Below, piece after piece: positions 12,980 through 13,994 of a DNA stretch of 13,994 nucleotides. The first letter of the stretch is position 1, and each line of letters opens with the position of its first letter. The DNA lies in the NCBI GenBank assembly GCA_003978675.1, contig QNYP01000087.1, forward strand, positions 1 to 13,994, in the 5' to 3' direction. Under the pieces are notes generated by a model, which saw nothing but the letters and a program-made list of their open reading frames with translations, did not search any database and had not been told where the DNA came from. This DNA is from Hydrogenothermus sp. GTDB taxonomy: Bacteria > Aquificota > Aquificia > Aquificales > Hydrogenothermaceae. The translations under genes and the position numbers were made by a program.

Positions 12980-13566
12980 AAAAGTTAAATATTATTCTAT
13001 TTTTAATTTTTAGCTTTTTATTATGTGTAAATGCAAAAGAACTAAGTAAAACATATGATAGAAAAGTAGAAATAATACCATCACAAACTCCAGAAGGTAT
13101 TTTTAATTCCAGAATTATCCTTCTAGCTGACCAACTAGAGCAAAATTTAACTAAAAATGTAAAATGCTGTCCAATAGTTATAACAACTTTTGTAAGTTTA
13201 GATAATATAGAGAAAACAAGCCATTTAGGAAGACTCATAAAGGAAAATTTACAACATGAGTTTTTAATCAGGAAATGGAAGGTTTTAGATATAAGGCTTT
13301 CTAGAAACTTATATATAAACAAACATGGAGAATTTATACTAAGCAGAAATATAAATAAATTAAAATTAAATAATGGAGTAAAAATAGAAAGTGTTTTAGT
13401 TGGAACATATTCTAAACTTGGAGATTCTATAATAATCAATGCCAAACTAATAAGAGTTTCTGATAATACTATTGTTTCATCTGGACAAATAATTCTTCCT
13501 GCTGACTTATATGACATTGATCTTTATGAAAGCACAGAAAATAAAATAGAAATAATAGGAGAATGA
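12976..13566 (+). CDS. FlgO-like exported envelope protein
   Basis: The 196-residue protein resembles the FlgO family, named after the Vibrio outer-membrane protein needed for full motility. The signal peptide (MKKLN, hydrophobic 6-18) is probably cleaved after A20 (VNA|KEL). The FlgO-type core spans about 47-170: ADQLEQNL (51-58), TTFVSLDN (70-77), TSHLGRLIKENL (81-92), VLDIRLSRN (103-111), GEFILSRNI (118-126), SVLVGTYS (139-146), and INAKLIRVSDNTIVSSG (154-170). A CC pair at 64-65 is unusual. It overlaps both neighbours by four bases (ATGA), so all three are one coupled unit. FlgO domains also occur away from flagella, and no flagellar gene is in view, so motility is only one possibility. 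Confidence 0.8.
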   Translation: MKKLNIILFLIFSFLLCVNAKELSKTYDRKVEIIPSQTPEGIFNSRIILLADQLEQNLTKNVKCCPIVITTFVSLDNIEKTSHLGRLIKENLQHEFLIRKWKVLDIRLSRNLYINKHGEFILSRNINKLKLNNGVKIESVLVGTYSKLGDSIIINAKLIRVSDNTIVSSGQIILPADLYDIDLYESTENKIEIIGE

Positions 13567-13994
13567 AAATAATATATATCCTTTCCCTGCTTATTATTTT
13601 TACAAGCTGTTTTTATCAAACACCAGAGCAGGCTTTTTATAACACAGATTTTTCAAAAAATTTCAATGAAATATCAAAAGATTTTTGCAAATTTATAAAC
13701 TACAGAAAAGTAATACTGACAGATATAGTAAATTACAAAACATTAAAACCCACTCCTGCAGGAGAATTTTTAACAGAGTTTTTCAGAAATTCTTTAGTAA
13801 GTAAGTGCAATACAAGTATATACCAGATAGAAATAAGAAAAAAATTCAAAGTAAATAATATTGGTATCTCAGCATTTTCCAGAAATATAAATAATATTAA
13901 AAATAAACAGTTAAAATCCAGATACCTGATAACAGGAACTTATTCAATGACCGATAACTTTGTTATAATTTTTGCAAGGTTAATAGACTTAAAG
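13563..13994 (+). CDS. Second FlgO-like protein, likely lipoprotein, cut by window edge
   Basis: An open frame of 144 codons runs to the end of the window with no stop, so the C terminus is missing. The start overlaps the previous TGA by four bases, with AGGAG at 13557-13561 almost touching the ATG. The N terminus (MKI, hydrophobic 4-14, then T-S-C with C16) looks like a lipoprotein signal, although Phe at lipobox position -3 is less typical. The rest parallels the preceding FlgO-like protein: VILTDIVNYKTLKPTPAGE (50-68), YQIEIRKKF (87-95), AFSRNIN (104-110), LITGTYS (122-128), ARLIDL (138-143). It is a diverged tandem paralogue, membrane-anchored where its partner appears soluble or outer-membrane. 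Confidence 0.78.
   Translation, partial: MKIIYILSLLIIFTSCFYQTPEQAFYNTDFSKNFNEISKDFCKFINYRKVILTDIVNYKTLKPTPAGEFLTEFFRNSLVSKCNTSIYQIEIRKKFKVNNIGISAFSRNINNIKNKQLKSRYLITGTYSMTDNFVIIFARLIDLK

Noticed and set aside
12834..13517. Long minus-strand open frame (227 codons) opposite the FlgO-like gene
   Set aside because: It lies antisense to a recognisable domain protein with a signal peptide and overlapping operon junctions. Its Ser/Ile/Phe-rich translation is typical of a shadow frame in AT-rich coding DNA.

Overview
The window is a compact, AT-rich bacterial stretch (about one third G+C by eye) with every recognisable gene on the + strand and gaps of at most about 90 bases. Gene content, strong A/AGA/ATA codon bias, an AspRS of the non-discriminating type and a run of exported proteins fit a thermophilic Aquificota bacterium, most likely Hydrogenothermaceae (Sulfurihydrogenibium-like). 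That placement is inference, because no rRNA or other definitive marker is present.

Layout. Positions 1-149 are a perfect reverse-complement copy of ilvB bases 352-500. This looks either like a fold-back artefact at a sequence end or a real inverted duplication. Next comes a branched-chain amino acid operon: ilvB, ilvN, an unknown exported protein and ilvC (182-4083). It runs on with 0-13 base gaps or small overlaps into a CDP-alcohol phosphatidyltransferase, a stand-alone RibD-type pyrimidine reductase, a MoaD-like sulfur carrier and aspS (4085-7472), ending at a candidate intrinsic terminator. A second unit holds a short sigma-70 family factor and a six-cysteine exported protein (7566-8741). 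A third starts from an extended -10 promoter: purB, an exported beta-carbonic anhydrase started by TTG, and the GTPase typA/bipA (8823-12689). The window ends in an envelope cluster with overlapping ATGA junctions: a small lipoprotein, a FlgO-like exported protein and a second FlgO-like lipoprotein cut by the window edge (12737-13994).

How the genes work together. IlvB/IlvN and IlvC catalyse the first two steps shared by valine, leucine and isoleucine synthesis. The other housekeeping genes serve lipid, flavin, molybdopterin, purine and translation functions and appear grouped by transcription rather than pathway. A recurring theme is an exported protein placed inside or at the end of a housekeeping unit. 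Four of these share an Ala|Lys-(Glu/Asp) signal-peptidase site.

Most notable observations: the exact 149-base inverted repeat at the start; a strong GC-rich hairpin built from less-used codons early in the phosphatidyltransferase gene; a ketol-acid reductoisomerase whose cofactor loop has Tyr where Arg is usual; and the tandem FlgO-like envelope cluster. No tRNA, rRNA, CRISPR array, insertion sequence or integrase was seen.
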